A DNA stretch of 64,000 nucleotides from Eretmocerus hayati (Eukaryota > Arthropoda > Insecta > Hymenoptera > Aphelinidae): the NCBI GenBank assembly GCA_029851415.1, contig CM056742.1, positions 96,082,976-96,146,975 on the forward strand, written 5' to 3'. The notes under the pieces are model-generated. The model saw only the letters and a list, made by a program, of their open reading frames with translations. It was not told the DNA's origin and did not search any database. Both the position numbers and the translations under genes were made by a program. Below are positions 39,600 to 51,455 of this stretch, one piece after another (within the stretch, counting starts at the first letter, position 1; every line of letters starts with the position of its first letter).

Positions 39600-42500
39600 A
39601 CTCTCAGCATGCGTGAACTAAGAGCAGTCCATCACTGACTCGCTATGAGGACTCGATTGCTGGTTGGGACCTAGCAACTTGCGTCGGAATACTGTCTGAT
39701 GGAAGTTTCAGTAACTCACGTCCGAATACTGTATGAGGAGTATCCCAGTCATATCTGGGAACTCTAGATAGTATATTGAGCTACGAGGATTGCCGTCATG
39801 CAAACTCATACCCGTGTCTCTATCCATCTGAGCGATTTAAGGTATATCTAGTGCACACTCAGGGAAGGATCCCGACAAGATGGTTTCGTAAGTAAGAGAA
39901 CCATGAAGGTCTCAAGAACACTTCATAGGTTCAGCCGAGATTTGTGAGTCAGTTTTGTCCCGTAATTGAAGCCGAAGATACCGTCGAATACTGTATGACG
40001 AGAAGTTGAATGATATTTGAGAACTCCGAATACTGTATCGAGTGACGAGGACTGACTCGAAGCGAACTCATTCCCAGAGCGATAGTGACTAACGCTGCTG
40101 ATGGTCAATCGGCTGCGTGTTTTGCTTAAGGCTACACACAATTCTGCGATCGAATCTGAGTCGCATCCTCGGGCCTCGCTTGATTCAATGGAATACTGTA
40201 TGATGAGGGTTTACCCGTAATCGAGACCTACATGTACTGTGCTGACCTATGGGGCTAGACGTACGGCAAGCTCACACTCGAGGCCACGTCGTCTGGCACT
40301 ACGTGACGGTGACTAGACTGCGTGATTTGGGAGCAATTCATCACTGACTCGTTATGAGGACTCATTTGCTGGTTGGAACCTAGTGAGTTGCGTCGGAATA
40401 CTGTATGATGAGAGTTCCAGTGAGTGCCGTCGGGATACTGTATGATGAATGGCTTAGTCCTATCTGAGAGGTCCGGATGATGTATCGAGCTACGGGAATC
40501 AGCATGATGCAAACTCGCACCCGAGACTCTTTCATTCCGAGCGGCTTGTGGTATATCTATTGCTCCCCCCCGGGAAGCATCCCGACGAGATGTTTTCTTG
40601 CCGAAGAGAACCATGAAAACCTCGAGTGCACTCCCTGGGTTCATGCGAGATTCATAAGTCAGTTTCGCCGCGTAGGTCGAGCCGGAGAGACCGTCGGATA
40701 CTGTATGACCAAAAGTCGATTGAGATTTGAGAACTCCGAATACTGTATCGAGTGACGGAGGAAGACTCGAAGCAAACTCAAACCCAAAGCTATAGTATCG
40801 ACCGCTGGAGATGGTTAATCGAATGCGCGATTTCGAGTGTATCTACCTACGATTCGCGATCGAGTCTGAGTCTCATCGTTGGGCCTCGTTGAACGCAGTC
40901 TGATACTGTATGATGAGGGTTTACCCGTAACTGAGACCTCCATGTCCTGTACTATGCTACGGTGATGGACGAGTGGCAAGTTCTTTGTCGAGGTCACATC
41001 GTCTAACGCTGCGTAATGGTGGATCGACTGCGTGATCTCGAAACAATCCATCACTGACTCTAGTGAGGATTCATTTGTTTATTGCGAACCAGGAAATTAC
41101 GTCGGAATACTGTATGAGGAGTGGCTCAGTACTATCTGTGAACTCCAGAAAGTGTACTGAGCTACGGGAATTGACGCGATGCAAATTCACACACGAGACT
41201 CTTCCATTCCAAGCGGTTCGAGGTATATCTATTGCTCCCCCCGGGGAGGATCTCGACAAGATGGTTTCGGGAGAGAACCATGAAGACCTTGAGTGCACTC
41301 CCTGGGTTCATCCGAGATTCGTGAGTTAGTTTCGGCGCGTAGGTTGAGCCGGAGAGACCGTCGGATATTGTATGACCAAAAGTCGATTGAGATTTGAGAA
41401 TTCCAAATACTGTATCAAGTGACGGAGGAAGACTCGAAGCAAACTCAATCCCAAAGCTATAGTGTTTACCGCTGGAGATGGTCAATCGAATGCGTGATCT
41501 CGAGTGTATCTACCCACGATTCGCGGAAGAGTCTGAGTCGCATCGTCGAGCCTCGTCTAACGCAGTCGGATACTGTATGATAAGGGTTCACCTAAATCTG
41601 AGACCTCCATGTATTGTACTATGCTACGGTGATGGACCAGCGGCGAGTTCGTTCTAGGGGCCACATCGTATGACGTTGCGTAATTATGAATCGACTGCGT
41701 GAATACAGAGCAATCCATCACTGACACGCTATTAGGACTCATTCGCTGGTTGGTACCTGGGAAGTGGCATCGGGATACCGTACCGTATAATGAGGGTTGT
41801 AGTAAGTTAGTCGGAATACTGTATGATGGGAGTTCCAGTGAGTGCCGTCGGAATAGTGTATGATAAGTGGCTTAGTCTCATCTCAGCGGTTCAAATTGTG
41901 TATTGAGCTACGGCAATCAACGTGATGCAAACCCACACCAGAGACACTTCTATTCCGAGCGGCTTGGGGTATATCTATTGCTCCCCCGGGGAGGATTTCG
42001 ACGAGATGGTCTCTTCCAGAAGGGGGTCATGGAGACCCCGAGTGCACTCCCTGGATTCAGCCGATATTCGGGAGTCAGTTTAGCCCCGTAGGTTCAGCTG
42101 GAGAGACCGTCGGATTCTGTATGACGAAGAGTCGAACGATATTCGAGAACTCCGAATACTGTATCGAGTGACGGAGGAAGACTCGAAGCAAACTCAATCC
42201 CGAAGCTATAGTGTCTACCGCTGCTGATGGTCAATCGGCTGCGTGATCTTGAGTTCATTTACCCACGATTCGCGATCGAGTCTGAGTCGTTTCTTTGGGC
42301 CTCGTTTAAAGCAGCCGGATACTCTATGATGAGGTTTCATCCGTATCTGAGAACTCCATGTCCTGTACTATGCTACTGTGATGGACGAGCGGTGAGCTCG
42401 CTCTAGAGGCCACATCGTATGACGCTTCGTAATGGTGAATCGACTGCGTGATCTCGAAACAATCTATCACTCCTTCGCTATCGTGACTCATTCGCTGGTT

Positions 42501-43360
42501 GGAACCTAGGAAGTCGCGTTGGAATACTGTACGATGAGAGATGCAGTAAGTTACGTCGGAGTACTGTATGCTGAGAATTTCAGTAAGTGCCCTCGGAATA
42601 CTGTATGATGAGTGGCTTAGTCCTATCTGAGAACTCCAGATAGTGTATTGAGCTACAGGAATTAACGTGATGCAAACTCACAGCCGAGACTCTTTCATTC
42701 CCAGCGGCTTGAGGTATATCTATTGTTCCCCCCGGGGAGGATCCCGACAAGATGGTTTTGTACGGAAGAGACCCATAGAGACCTCGAATCCACTTCCTGG
42801 GTTCAGCCGAGAGACGTGAGTCAGTATCGCTCCGTGGAGTGGGCCGGAGAGACCGTCGAATACTGTATGGCGAAAAGTCGAACGATACTTGAGAACTGTA
42901 CTGTACCGGATACCATATCGAGTGACGGAGAAAGACTCGAAGCAAACTCATCCCCAAAGCTATAGTGTCTACTGCTGCTGATGGTCAATCGGCTGCGTGT
43001 TTCGAGTGTATCTACCCACGATTCGCGATCGAGTCTGAGTCGTATCTCTGGGCCTCGTTTAGAGCAGTCGGATACTATATGATGAGGTTTCACCCGTATC
43101 TGAGAACTCCATGTCCTGTACTATGCTACTGTGATGGACGAGCGGTGAGCTACCTCCTACCTTGGTATCTACTCACGATCCGCGATCGAGCCTAAGTCGC
43201 ATCGTTGGGACTCGTTCAACGCAGTCGAATACTGTATGATGAGGGTGCACCCGTATTTGAAACTTACATGTACTGTCTAGGCCACATAGTTTGGCACTTA
43301 GTAAAGGTGAGTCGACTGCGTGATCTGAAAGCACTCCCTGCCTCGTTTGTGCCGTGACGC
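39600..43360 (+). repeat. ~700-bp tandem repeat array, forward, ~5 units
   Basis: The anchor ACTCATTCGCTGGTTGG and relatives recurs near 39651, 40370, 41070, 41737 and 42486 (spacings about 719, 700, 667 and 749 bp). Each unit holds many copies of the submotif GTCGGAATACTGTATGATGAG in variants. No gene; small ORFs are by-products. Confidence 0.88.
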
Positions 43361-43594
43361 TTATATGTTATTTGCGGTAGCGAGGACCGGGCCAGCACAT
43401 ATATGGACGACTTGTTCACGTACCGCGGGTCGACGTAAGCAAATCGCTCTATTATCATGATGATGTAAGCGATGCATGCATCTCATTGTCCAGTAGTCAG
43501 AATTCATTTCGATAATCAACTCTTTTCCAAATCCCAAGCTCCCATGGAAGCGCGGTTTATGTACACCTCTTGTTCGTAACATGGTAGATGTGTT

Positions 43595-43661
43595 TATAGC
43601 CGAGTGGTTATTACATCCGTCTGCCACCCGGGAGGCTGCGAGTCGAATCCCGGTCGGGTTA
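43595..43661 (+). pseudogene. tRNA-like sequence (Gly-GCC-like), left
   Basis: Box-A-like GCCGAGTGGTTAT and box-B-like GAGTCGAATCCC; the anticodon-arm-like CTGCCACCCGGGAGG resembles tRNA-Gly(GCC). Confidence 0.55.
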
Positions 43662-44074
43662 TTTTCTTTTTCCTTATTATAATGACTTTCTTTCAAACAT
43701 CGTGCAATGAATATTGATTAACATTTACATTCAATCCGAATGATATCTTATGAGATCATTTTAATACCATCAAAGTTGCGTGATCTCACGAATAGACATA
43801 TAGTTTCAATATATTGAGTGGGTAGTTATAACAAATTACAAATGAAATTATTTTCTGAGAATAAATCTTATCTTGCCTTTTGTCCTTTTGGACACCAAAC
43901 AGTAATAAAATATATCCGAGAATATATCACAAGTATGTGTCTATTCATGAGATCGCGCAACGCTGATAGTGATAAAATAATCTCATAAAATATCATTCGG
44001 ATTTGATCTAGTTGTTAATCAATTTCCATTGCACGATGTTCAAGGAAAAACTCATTATCATAGAGACGAAATAA

Positions 44075-44139
44075 TAACCCGACTGGGATTCGACTCGCAG
44101 CCTTCCGGGTAGCAGACGGACGTGATAACCACTCGGGTA
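44075..44139 (-). pseudogene. tRNA-like sequence (Gly-like), right, inverted
   Basis: Reverse-complement partner of the left tRNA-like sequence. Read on the minus strand, ACCCGA at the start pairs with TCGGGT at the end, giving a better acceptor stem than the left copy, with the same box A and box B. Confidence 0.55.
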
Positions 44140-44175
44140 CCAACACATTGACCACGTTACGAACAAAAGGTCATT

Positions 44176-44642
44176 GCTAGACAACAAGAAGTTTGTATTT
44201 CTTTTCGTGATGGTTATTTCCACAAAATTTCAAATGTGTTCAAAGAGTTCAACATTCTTACTCTTCCAAAGATTGATGAAGTTTTCAGAATATCATCAAA
44301 CTGGGTAAAGATCCACTCAACGAACTTGAAAACACCAAAGTAGTTTATAAGTTCTCTCGTAAAGATTGTTCAGCAATCTATGTGGGAGAAACGAAGAGAC
44401 CTCTTTCGGTGAGAATCGATGAACATAAGAAGTTGAAAAATCGAAACTCAGTAGTTTCAATTCATCTGAGAGAGGTTGGTCATGATTTTGATTGGTCTCG
44501 CACTGAAATATTAGATCGCGAGCCACATTTCTACAAAAGAACTTTGAGTGAGATGATTTTCATCAACTCAGATGAAAATAATATCAATTTAAGAACCGAC
44601 CCGCGATATCTTAACCGATTATATGGATCAATTTTGAAATAA
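44176..44642 (+). pseudogene. Penelope-like element C-terminus with GIY-YIG domain
   Basis: Segment 44289-44642 is open and reads NIIKLGKDPLNELENTKVVY, then CSAIYVGETKRPLSVRIDEH and ends PRYLNRLYGSILK. The AIYVGET motif, preceding KVVYKFSRKDC and following R-x2-EH are the layout of the GIY-YIG endonuclease at the C-terminus of Penelope-like retroelements, which nicks DNA for target-primed reverse transcription. The upstream frame (44176-44285, ending LTLPKIDEVFR) is the preceding linker, joined by a frameshift near 44285. The RT is absent, so this is a 5'-truncated, dead copy. The downstream 3' region carries a hammerhead-like motif. Confidence 0.78.
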
Positions 44643-45000
44643 TTTTGACAAACTTTCACTACTATTCTTTCCGTCTCTGCGCAATTCTATCCTTCTCTAT
44701 CTCACTGCTTGACTCTTCGTTTCCTCTCTCTTGCTCACTCCCCCCGTTATGTACTCTCTCCCACCTGATGTCGAGTAATTGTATACTAACGTATCTGTCA
44801 CTTGATCATAAATCATTCGTCATATTGAACCGCTGACGCTATATTGTAGACATAGTCAGTCTACTTTATGAATCATTCTATAATGTAATTGTAAACAGAG
44901 TTATTTAAGTGGTATGTATTTCGTTAAAAAATTTCTGAACATCTGTGAAGTGCCTGGTTGTGTGGAGTTGCCTAAGATCTCGATATGAATCTCTTTTACA

Positions 45001-45034
45001 GCCTGATGAAGTCATTGAATTGCAATGACGAAAC
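45001..45034 (+). ncRNA. Hammerhead-ribozyme-like motif
   Basis: CTGATGA (45003-45009), then a 7-bp stem (GTCATTG/CAATGAC), then GAAAC (45030-45034). These are the conserved hammerhead boxes in correct order. One extra A lies between the first box and the stem, and no clear cleavage-site strand was found, so it is probably degenerate. Penelope-like elements are known to carry hammerhead motifs. Confidence 0.5.
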
Positions 45035-45119
45035 GTAGCAAATTCAAACAAAATTTGCATTATTAATTGTGTATCTTCATTCACACGATTCCCAGTCCAC
45101 CATGATCGATTTAAGAGAT

Positions 45120-46556
45120 CTCACCTCATCATACAGTATCCGGCTGCGTTAAACCAGGCCCAACGATGCGACTCAGATAGGACTAAGCCACTCATCATAC
45201 AGTATCCCGAGGGCACTTACTGAAATTCTCATCATACAGTACTCCGACGGAACTTACTGTATCTCTCATCATACAGTATTCCGACGCAACTTCCTAGGTC
45301 CCAACCAGCGAATGAGTCCCGATAGCGAAGAAGTGATAGATTGTTTCGAGATCACGCAGTCGATTCACCATTACGAAGCGTCATACGATGTGGCCTCTAG
45401 AGCGAGCTCACCGCTCGTCCATCACAGTAGCATAGTACAGGACATGGAGTTCTCAGATACGGATGAAACCTCATCATAGAGTATCCGGCTGCTTTAAACG
45501 AGGCCCAAAGAAACGACTCAGACTCGATCGCGAATCGTGGGTAAATGAACTCAAGATCACGCAGCCGATTGACCATCAGCAGCGGTAGACACTATAGCTT
45601 TGGGATTGAGTTTCCTTAGAGTCTTTCTCCGTCACTCGATACAGTATCTGGAGTTCTCAAATATCGTTCGACTTTTCGTCATACAGTATCCGACGGAATC
45701 TCGGGCCCACTCCACGTGGGGAAACTGACTCACGATTCTCGGCTGAACCCAGGAAGTGGATTCGAGGTCTCTATGGGTCTCTTCCGTGCAAAACCATCGT
45801 GTCGGGATCCTCCCCGGGGGGAACAATAGATATACCTCAAGCCGCTTGGAATGAGAGAGTGTCGGGTGTGAGTTTGCATCGCGTTAATTCCCGTAGCTCA
45901 ATACACTATCTGGAGTTCTCGGATAGGACAAAGCCACTCATCATACAGTATTCCGACGGCAATTACTGGAATTTGTATTATACAGTATCCCGACGTAACT
46001 TACTGCAACTCTGATCATACAGTATTCCGACGCAACTTCCCAGGTCCCAACCAGCGAATGAGTCCCGATAGCGAAAAAGTGATAGATTGTTTCGAAATCA
46101 CGCAGTCGATCCACTATCACGAAGCGTCATACGGTGTGGCCTCTAGAGCGAGCTCACCGCTCGTCCATCACAGTAGCATAGTACAGGACATGGAGTTCTC
46201 AGATACGGGTGAAACCTCATCATACAGTATCCGACTGCTCTAAACGAGGCCCAGAGATACGACTCAGACTCGATCGCGAATCGTGGGTAGATACACTCGA
46301 GATCACGCAGCCGATTGACCATCAGCAGCGATAGACACTATAGCTTTGGGATTGAGTTTCCTTCGAGTCTTTCTCCGTCACTCGATACAGTATTCGGAGT
46401 TCTCAAATATCGTTCGACTCTACGTCATACAGTATTCGACGGTCTCTCCGGCCCACTCCACGGACCAAAACTGACTCACGGATCTCGGCTGAATCCAGGG
46501 AGTGGATTCGAGGTCTCTATAGGTCTCTTACGCAAAAAACCATCCTGTTGAAATTC
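45120..46556 (-). repeat. ~700-bp tandem repeat array, inverted, ~2 units
   Basis: Reverse-complement copies of the forward array: CCAACCAGCGAATGAGTCCC near 45301 and 46047 (spacing about 746 bp) and many CATACAGTATTCCGAC submotifs. Confidence 0.88.
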
Positions 46557-49256
46557 TCACCAAATACCATGAAAAACGACGTAGTTAGTTCTGAGGATTT
46601 CTTTCCAGAGTCACTGTGGAAATTAGCACTTTTCTGCCATATCAGCCTATATCCTTGTCAGGAAAATTACTTTCAGAAGGAATTCTCATAAGAAAAATTG
46701 GGAGTATCTATCGTTCCAGAACTTTTTGTATACGATAGATAAATGTTCCAAAAAGAGCTCCCGACCCTGAGGAAAGACAAAAAATATTTTCTCAAAAAAT
46801 AAATGGTTGGGCGGCTACTAGAGCTTACATGGGCGATTACTAGATAGGTGGGCAGCTACTAGCGATTTTACAATCATTTTTTCAATCGCTCATCAATAAT
46901 TGTTACTCAAATTTAACGCTCCAAAGAAAATTCGACTGCATTCTTGAGCACCCAAAGTATATATGAGTTGAGGTTTTGAAGGCATAGAGTCATACCTAGA
47001 TCTCCAGTAAAATTCTAAACGTGGAATTTTCTTTAAGAGTGCGGACACTTGTGCCTTCACTCTATTATGATACACTATCTAATTTGGATTCTCATTCCGT
47101 CTATCACTCTGACTTTCACAATTTTGAGTAAGCATGAATCACACGGGTAAGGTCTTAGTTACATGAAACACTTCCTCGTACGTAGGAATTCCACTGGGAA
47201 TATTTCCACTGAACCTCCTTCAATTTTTCCTACGGGGATATAGATAAATATCTATCATTCACATTGGCATGATTGATAATATGATCATTGAATGTCCAAA
47301 TGACCTCAATAACGAGAATTTCGTTCGCAAAGATCAGTTTTTCTGTCTTCATTTTAGCATGACACAATTCTTCAACCTTATCAATCTTTTTCACTCTCAA
47401 AACGTGAGTGATATCTGGAATAATGAGTCAGAATGACTTCATTCTCCCGCTAAAGATTGGTATTGAACAATAATGTACGAATGATACGTAACCATTTCCC
47501 AAGTACGAGAGTTTTCGCCACATTCGACATACGCTTTTTCAGTTAATGTGAAAGGCATTGTGACCACGAAAGTATATTAGCCTCTTTGAGCTTGCTCTTC
47601 AATGAACAAAATAGGCGAGAATACGTCCAAATTATAATTTCGTCAAGATCGATGTCAGATAAAAAGTTACGTTAGGTAGCCTTTGACTCGCATCGCAGGA
47701 TACCTTAAGTGCCTTGATTGGATATCTTCCTATACTCTCAAACAGTATCACTCAAGAGGTCCCTAATTTAAACGGAGTACAGAACGTTCACTAAGTCAAA
47801 TTACAACGTTGGGTTCATAATCTTGCTGATGTAGTGAGTCAAATCACAATGTTGGGATCAAAATCACATGTATCTCGACTGATGAAGCCGGAGTGTTTAA
47901 ATGCTTCAGATATAATCACATTAATGTGCCTACTGGAATCTAGATTTGATTCAAAAATGACTCCTAGAAATTTTTCAAGAAATCGCTCCCCAAAATAATC
48001 AGGCATGCCCGATTTTCCCGAACTTCACCAGATAAGAGTGTGCAATGGCCAAATTAGATTTTTCTAGAGCGTTATCGATAGGTTTTTCAAGATATTTCCA
48101 ATTGAAACTACGTTGCATTATGTCTAGCCAAACATTGGGTATATGCGATTTACTCGTAAGAGATCATGATTCTTTTGCTCTGTGATGGATTGAGAAGACA
48201 AAACAAAAACAGCTCCGCAGGCATCTCCGGAATTTATTCGAGTTCCCCTATTAGTGGGAGGAGTCATTCATATTCTGACAGTGTTGAAGTGGAACTCAAA
48301 AACTGGTCCGAGAGATCACCATTCTTCATGTGACGTTTTGAATGGAATTACTCATGTTAAAGCTGCTTGATTTATGTGAAGAAAGTGGTGGTCGTTCATT
48401 CAATCGATCATAAACCTCGACAGAAGCTCTTTGGGGATATCAATATCCATCTTTAGTTGTATATGGGATGTTTTTCACAAAACTTTCATTAAATTAGAAA
48501 TAATGTCTGAGTACTTCGTGTAATGATCTAACAGAGTAACACCGATTATTCAATCGAGACGGACACTTAAGAACAGCAATGGTGAATTCAAGAACAGGAG
48601 TGATTAGTTTTTGTTCGATGATTTCCGCACTAGAAGTCACATTTTCTCAAAGATATGATTCAAGTTTCCTAAAGCACATGAATTGTTGCAGGTGAGAAGT
48701 GTCTATGCAGTACGTGCAAGGAGGAACAAGATCTTGTCCTTCGAACAAGCTTGGATGGAGAGTAGACACGCCTCGGAAATCATCACATCGTTTCATGAAA
48801 CTCATCCTCCCCGAGTTAATAGGAAAAAAAAAAAACAAACAAGGAAGAGAGGGAAAATTGTGGAAGAGAACTTTTACATCTACTATACGCAATAAAAATT
48901 CGAAAAATTTACTTTTTTCGTCATCCACCGACAGATGCCCTTGATTCTTGTCAGAATAAGATTGCGGAGACACCCAGAATCAAACCCCACAAGAATTCCT
49001 CCTACTCCTTGACTTTCGATTTTCCGTCCTGCAGGAGACCGAATCGTTGACCGAGACGGTTGACGGAGTCGGCGTATCGAGTAAATCGACTCGGCAAACC
49101 GAAACAGTCACCGAGTCGGTCATTCGTCCCGGTCACTCCTCATGAAATAGCCCGAAAGGTCGCGTAACGAACAATAAATGAATAATCATCAAAGATTAGT
49201 AGAAAAATTGAGGAAAAAAAACAGAAACAAACATCCTCAGTGTTCTTGAGAATTTG
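46557..49256. other. AT-rich unannotated sequence
   Basis: No gene, RNA or clear repeat recognised. Small open frames lack protein-like features. Confidence 0.5.
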
Positions 49257-49323
49257 GTCGAGAGTGGGATTCGAACCATCAATCTCTAGGTGAGTAGACC
49301 AACTACATGTCCTCGAGGCCAGC
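49257..49323 (-). pseudogene. tRNA-like / Pol III-promoter-like sequence
   Basis: On the minus strand GGTTCGAATCCC is a perfect box B, preceded by GTAGTTGGTCTACTCACC, a D-arm and anticodon-arm-like stretch. The acceptor stem is imperfect (GGCCTCGAG against CTCTCGACC). Likely a tRNA pseudogene or SINE head. Confidence 0.45.
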
Positions 49324-50186
49324 TAGTCATGTCACGAGAGGTGGCTTTGTGAACTTACTCGAAGTGTGACTGATGAGAAGTATCTAACATTCGTTCATTA
49401 TTCGTCCAATCATCAATTTCTCATGAACTCTAGTGCCACAGCGTCGAGTCAAGCCGTAGCCAGCATAACACTGAATATTTCAAGACCTGGCTGGTTAACC
49501 GACTTGGTTAACCAAATCTAAATTTTCACGGAAAACCAAGATCGAGTCCGTTAACCAGCTAGACCATGAGAATTTTCAAGTCCTATAAGCGTTGCTGCCC
49601 TGTGAAAATTTGAATTCGGTTGACCGAGTCGGTATAGCGACTTGTATTGTGAGCGGTACGATCATGTGTGAACTAATCCATTTTGATTAAAGCTCCACAA
49701 ACTGGCTCTACCAACTGTTTTTTGGAAACTATCATCATGCGTGCATGGAGTCCTCAAACCTATCATTGAGTATGGAGAACGTCCTCAGAATAACGCATGA
49801 GTACTTGAAGTCACTATGAAATATACATGGATTTGCGTTACAACAATGGGTCCCTGAAACTATCGTTAAGTATATAGAAAGTCTCTGGAACTACCGTGAT
49901 ATATACCAAGTCTTCGAAACTATCATGACGCACGTAGACTGCTACCAAACGAAGACTAAGTCCTTGGAATGAGCATTATGTATACATGGATTCGCCTTAC
50001 AACAATAGGTCCCCGAACCCATCGTTAAATGTGTGGAAAGTCCTCGAAACTAGCGATATATATACCCAGTCTTCGGAACTATCATTACGTACGAGGAACG
50101 TCCTGGAAACCACGCCCAAGTCCTTAAAAATAGCATTATATATACATGAATCCGCGTTACATCCACGGGTCCCCAATCCTATCGTT
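49324..50186. repeat. Degenerate short repeats (GTCCTCGAAACTATCG type)
   Basis: From about 49690 the sequence repeats blocks such as GTCC(C/T)(C/T)GAAACTATCRTTA and GCATTATATATACATGRAT at intervals of about 35-45 nt. The same array continues in the same orientation after 58412. Before 49690 nothing was recognised. Confidence 0.6.
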
Positions 50187-50207
50187 CCCTACTGAAAATT
50201 TTAACAT

Positions 50208-51455
50208 ACGATCGTGCGCACGATCGTATAGCCGAACGTGTGTAAGATCGTACATACGATCGTACACACGATCGTGGTAACGATCGTACCACGATCCTGA
50301 TCACGATCGAGCATGCTATCGGGTATACGATCGGGTATACGATCGTGATAGCGATCGTGACACGACGGCTCGTGGCGACGAGGTTGGATCGACACTCGGC
50401 CTGCCGCGCGAGATCGTGCGTACGATCATGCATACGATCGGCCACACGATTGTGCTTACCACCGTAACAACGATCGAGCATGCGATCGTGTATACGATCG
50501 GGTACGCGATCGTGACACGACGTCTCGTGGCGACGAGGTCGGATCGACACTCGGCCTACCGCGAGAGATCGTGCGTACGATTGTGCATACGATCGGCCAC
50601 ACGACCGTGCTTACCATCGTAACAACGATCGTGACACGACGTCTCGTGGCGACGAGGTCGGATCGACACTCGGCCTGCCGCGGGAGATCGTGCGTACGAT
50701 CGTGATAACGATCGAGCATGCGATCGTGTATAGGATCGGGTACACGACCGTGATAGCGATCGTGCGTACGATCGTGTACGCGATCGTGACACGACGACTC
50801 GTGGCGACGAGGTCGGAGTGACACTCGGCCTGTCACGCAAGATAGTGGGTACGATTACGCATGCGATCGTGATAACAATCGTGAAACGACGTCTCGTGGC
50901 AACAAGGTCGGAGTGACACTCGGCATGTCACGCGAGTTCAAGCGTACAATCATGCATACGATCGGACACGAGATCGTGCATACGATCGTGATAACGATCG
51001 AGCATGCGATCGTATATACGATCGGGTACACGATATTGAGAGCGATCGTGCGTACGATCTTTCGTACGATCGTGACATCACGTCTCGTAGCGATGAGGTT
51101 GACTAGACACTTGGCCTGTCGCGTGAGATCATGCGTACAATCACGCATACGATCGGCCACACGATCGTGATGAGAATCGAGAGTGCGATCGTGAGATGAC
51201 GTCTCGTAGCGACAAGGTCAGATCGACACTCGGCCTGTCGCGTGACATCGTGCGTACGATCATGCATGCGACTGTGCTCTCGATCGAGCATACGATCGTG
51301 CATACGATCCAACTCACGATCGCGGATACGATCGTGCATAGTGTCGATACATGGTCCGCCACAAGGTAGCACTCTCCTCGTGACGTTGGGAGACCGAAGT
51401 TGTACCTGTGCTATACGATCGGGTACACGATAGGGGATGCGAACGGGCACACGAT
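50208..51455. repeat. Left CGATCGT-rich array
   Basis: Hundreds of bases of ...ACGATCGTGNNNACGATCG..., with a GACACGACGTCTCGTGGCGA block recurring about every 95-155 bp (near 50357, 50513, 50634, 50788 and 50884). Dense self-complementarity on all scales. Confidence 0.9.

Larger units (their letters stand above)
43565..44170. mobile_element. Inverted-repeat element with tRNA-like ends
   Basis: About 600 bp. The outer ~190 bp on each side are inverted copies: GTTCGTAAC...tRNA-like...CATCGTGCAATG at left against its reverse complement at right. The central part is AT-rich. It separates the two ~700-bp arrays and directly precedes the Penelope-like fragment. Confidence 0.78.

Noticed and set aside
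46557..49256. Small ORFs as host exons
   Set aside because: Short, low-complexity or arbitrary composition, no splice-consistent blocks and no recognised protein families.
50208..51455. CRISPR-like array (short palindromic motifs at intervals)
   Set aside because: No constant repeat-spacer lengths and no unique spacers; motifs are continuous and variable, and the locus is eukaryotic.
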